This document shows, one piece after another, positions 63,310 to 64,000 of a stretch of DNA of 64,000 nucleotides. The stretch's first letter is position 1; every line of letters starts with the position of its first letter. The position numbers were made by a program, and so were the translations under genes. Source of the stretch: Streptomyces sp. Z26 (GTDB lineage: Bacteria > Actinomycetota > Actinomycetes > Streptomycetales > Streptomycetaceae); NCBI RefSeq assembly GCF_003665095.1, contig NZ_RCHV01000002.1:3036001-3100000 (forward strand), written 5' to 3'. The notes beneath the pieces were generated by a model. That model saw nothing but the letters and a program-made list of their open reading frames with translations. It ran no database searches and was not told the DNA's origin.

Positions 63310-64000
63310 CGTTCCGCCCTCCCCGTACGGGACGAGCGCGCGCGGCGGTAGCCGTTGAACTCGTTCGTGTAGATGCCGGCGACCCGTACGGCGTCGCGTT
63401 CGATCTCCCCACGGTCCGCCAACCAGTCCGCCCAGAAGGCCAGTTCCTTCTCCGCGATGCGCCCGCCGGGGCCCGCGACGCCGTACGAACGCCAGTAGCG
63501 CAGCGGCTCGGCCTGCTCGTTCCGCTTCCGGCGGGCGACGATCGCGGTCATGCGGTCGACGACCTCCGCGCGCGGGGTGGCCCGCGACCACTCGACGGCG
63601 CGGGCGACACCGGTGACGAAGGACGCGGCGGTGTCGGGGTTGCGCTCCAGGAAGCGGTCCGCGATCACGTACGTGCCCGCGCTGAACGCGCCGAGGAGCC
63701 GGTAGTCGTTGAACAGCTCGCGCAGTCCCCCGCGTTCGCGGGCCTTGTCGCGCAGTACGCCGCTCAGCGACGCCACCCCGATACGGCCCTGGCGGAGCGC
63801 CTGCTCGGTGCTCACCGGCGGTACGACGAGCGCCTGGACGTCGTCGGCCTCGTCGGACGACAGGCCGTGCTTGCGGAGGTAGAGGTCGAGGACGGCCTCG
63901 GCGTGGCCGCCGAGGGTGTTCACGCCGACCTTCTCGCCGCGCAGGTCGCGGGCCGTGCGGAGGTCGCCGTCGGCGGCGGCGAAGAAGGAGTTGTACGACA
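63306..64000 (-). CDS. Sulfonate-type ABC substrate-binding protein (SsuA-like), partial
   Basis: The N-terminus lies beyond the window; the frame is open to base 64000. SYNSFFAAADGDLRTARDLRGEKVGVNTLGGHAEAV and QGRIGVASLSGV are the SsuA/NMT1-type periplasmic fold, and FAGTYVIADRFLERNPD is typical. Expected to be an exported lipoprotein that binds an alkanesulfonate. Confidence 0.88.
   Translation of the reverse strand, partial: SYNSFFAAADGDLRTARDLRGEKVGVNTLGGHAEAVLDLYLRKHGLSSDEADDVQALVVPPVSTEQALRQGRIGVASLSGVLRDKARERGGLRELFNDYRLLGAFSAGTYVIADRFLERNPDTAASFVTGVARAVEWSRATPRAEVVDRMTAIVARRKRNEQAEPLRYWRSYGVAGPGGRIAEKELAFWADWLADRGEIERDAVRVAGIYTNEFNGYRRARSSRTGRAER

Overview
The window is high-GC actinomycete chromosome, almost certainly Streptomyces. 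The evidence is very strong third-position G/C codon use, GTG and TTG starts, apparently leaderless genes, a dnaK-grpE-dnaJ-hspR operon under HspR-type repeats, a SARP regulator, a CYP157/CYP154 P450 pair, and a tRNA-integrated element with RepSA-type replication and an FtsK-like transfer ATPase. No core biosynthetic gene (PKS, NRPS, terpene synthase) is present, so I do not read the window as a biosynthetic cluster.

Layout. 1-12.6 kb: an M14-like peptidase cut by the window edge, a VOC protein, an NmrA-like and a SnoaL-like gene divergent from a TetR gene across two identical operators, a PLP aminotransferase, a YbjN protein, a streptogrisin-type secreted protease, clpB with an HspR repeat, a PPOX flavoprotein and a secreted M43 metalloprotease. 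12.8-19.8 kb: a LuxR regulator, a large SARP/NB-ARC regulator coupled to an unknown protein, a secreted protein, a TetR gene and two small membrane proteins. 19.9-28.7 kb: hspR, dnaJ, grpE and dnaK, then an EtfD-like membrane iron-sulfur protein and a cation/proton antiporter. 28.7-37.6 kb: an ArsR-type regulator with an MFS exporter behind a striking 14-bp-period operator array, a secreted S41 protease, a Yip1-like membrane protein, an NTF2-like protein, a nitroreductase-hemerythrin fusion, a phosphoribosyltransferase and dcd.

37.8-46.4 kb is an actinomycete integrative and conjugative element (AICE) of 8,525 bp inserted in the 3' half of tRNA-Gly(CCC), bounded by a perfect 44-bp direct repeat. 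It carries int, xis, a RepSA-like initiator, small Cys-rich proteins, Spd-like spread proteins, an FtsK/TraB-like ATPase, an SCO3933-like protein and a GntR regulator whose divergent promoter holds a cluster of CTAG-containing sites. Between the GntR gene and attR lies about 970 bp of structured, apparently non-coding DNA. Just outside attR is the terminator that probably belonged to the tRNA before integration, followed by an orphan PD-(D/E)XK nuclease.

47.5-64 kb: a secreted hydrolase, a secreted unknown, a QuiC-like dehydratase fusion, a TetR gene divergent from a DHFR-like protein, a P450, a DUF3048 protein, a DUF5753 regulator, the CYP157-like/CYP154-like pair, a stand-alone PhoB-type winged helix, and a TauD-like dioxygenase followed upstream by an aliphatic-sulfonate type ABC transporter (ATPase, permease and a substrate-binding protein that runs off the end).

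The most unusual items are the four-unit operator array before the ArsR gene, the Cys/Gly-rich insert inside the SARP NTPase, the P450 lacking the ExxR arginine, the AICE with its non-coding tract and neighbouring nuclease, and a strain-level tendency for Gly-rich linkers built from GTACGG-like DNA in unrelated genes.
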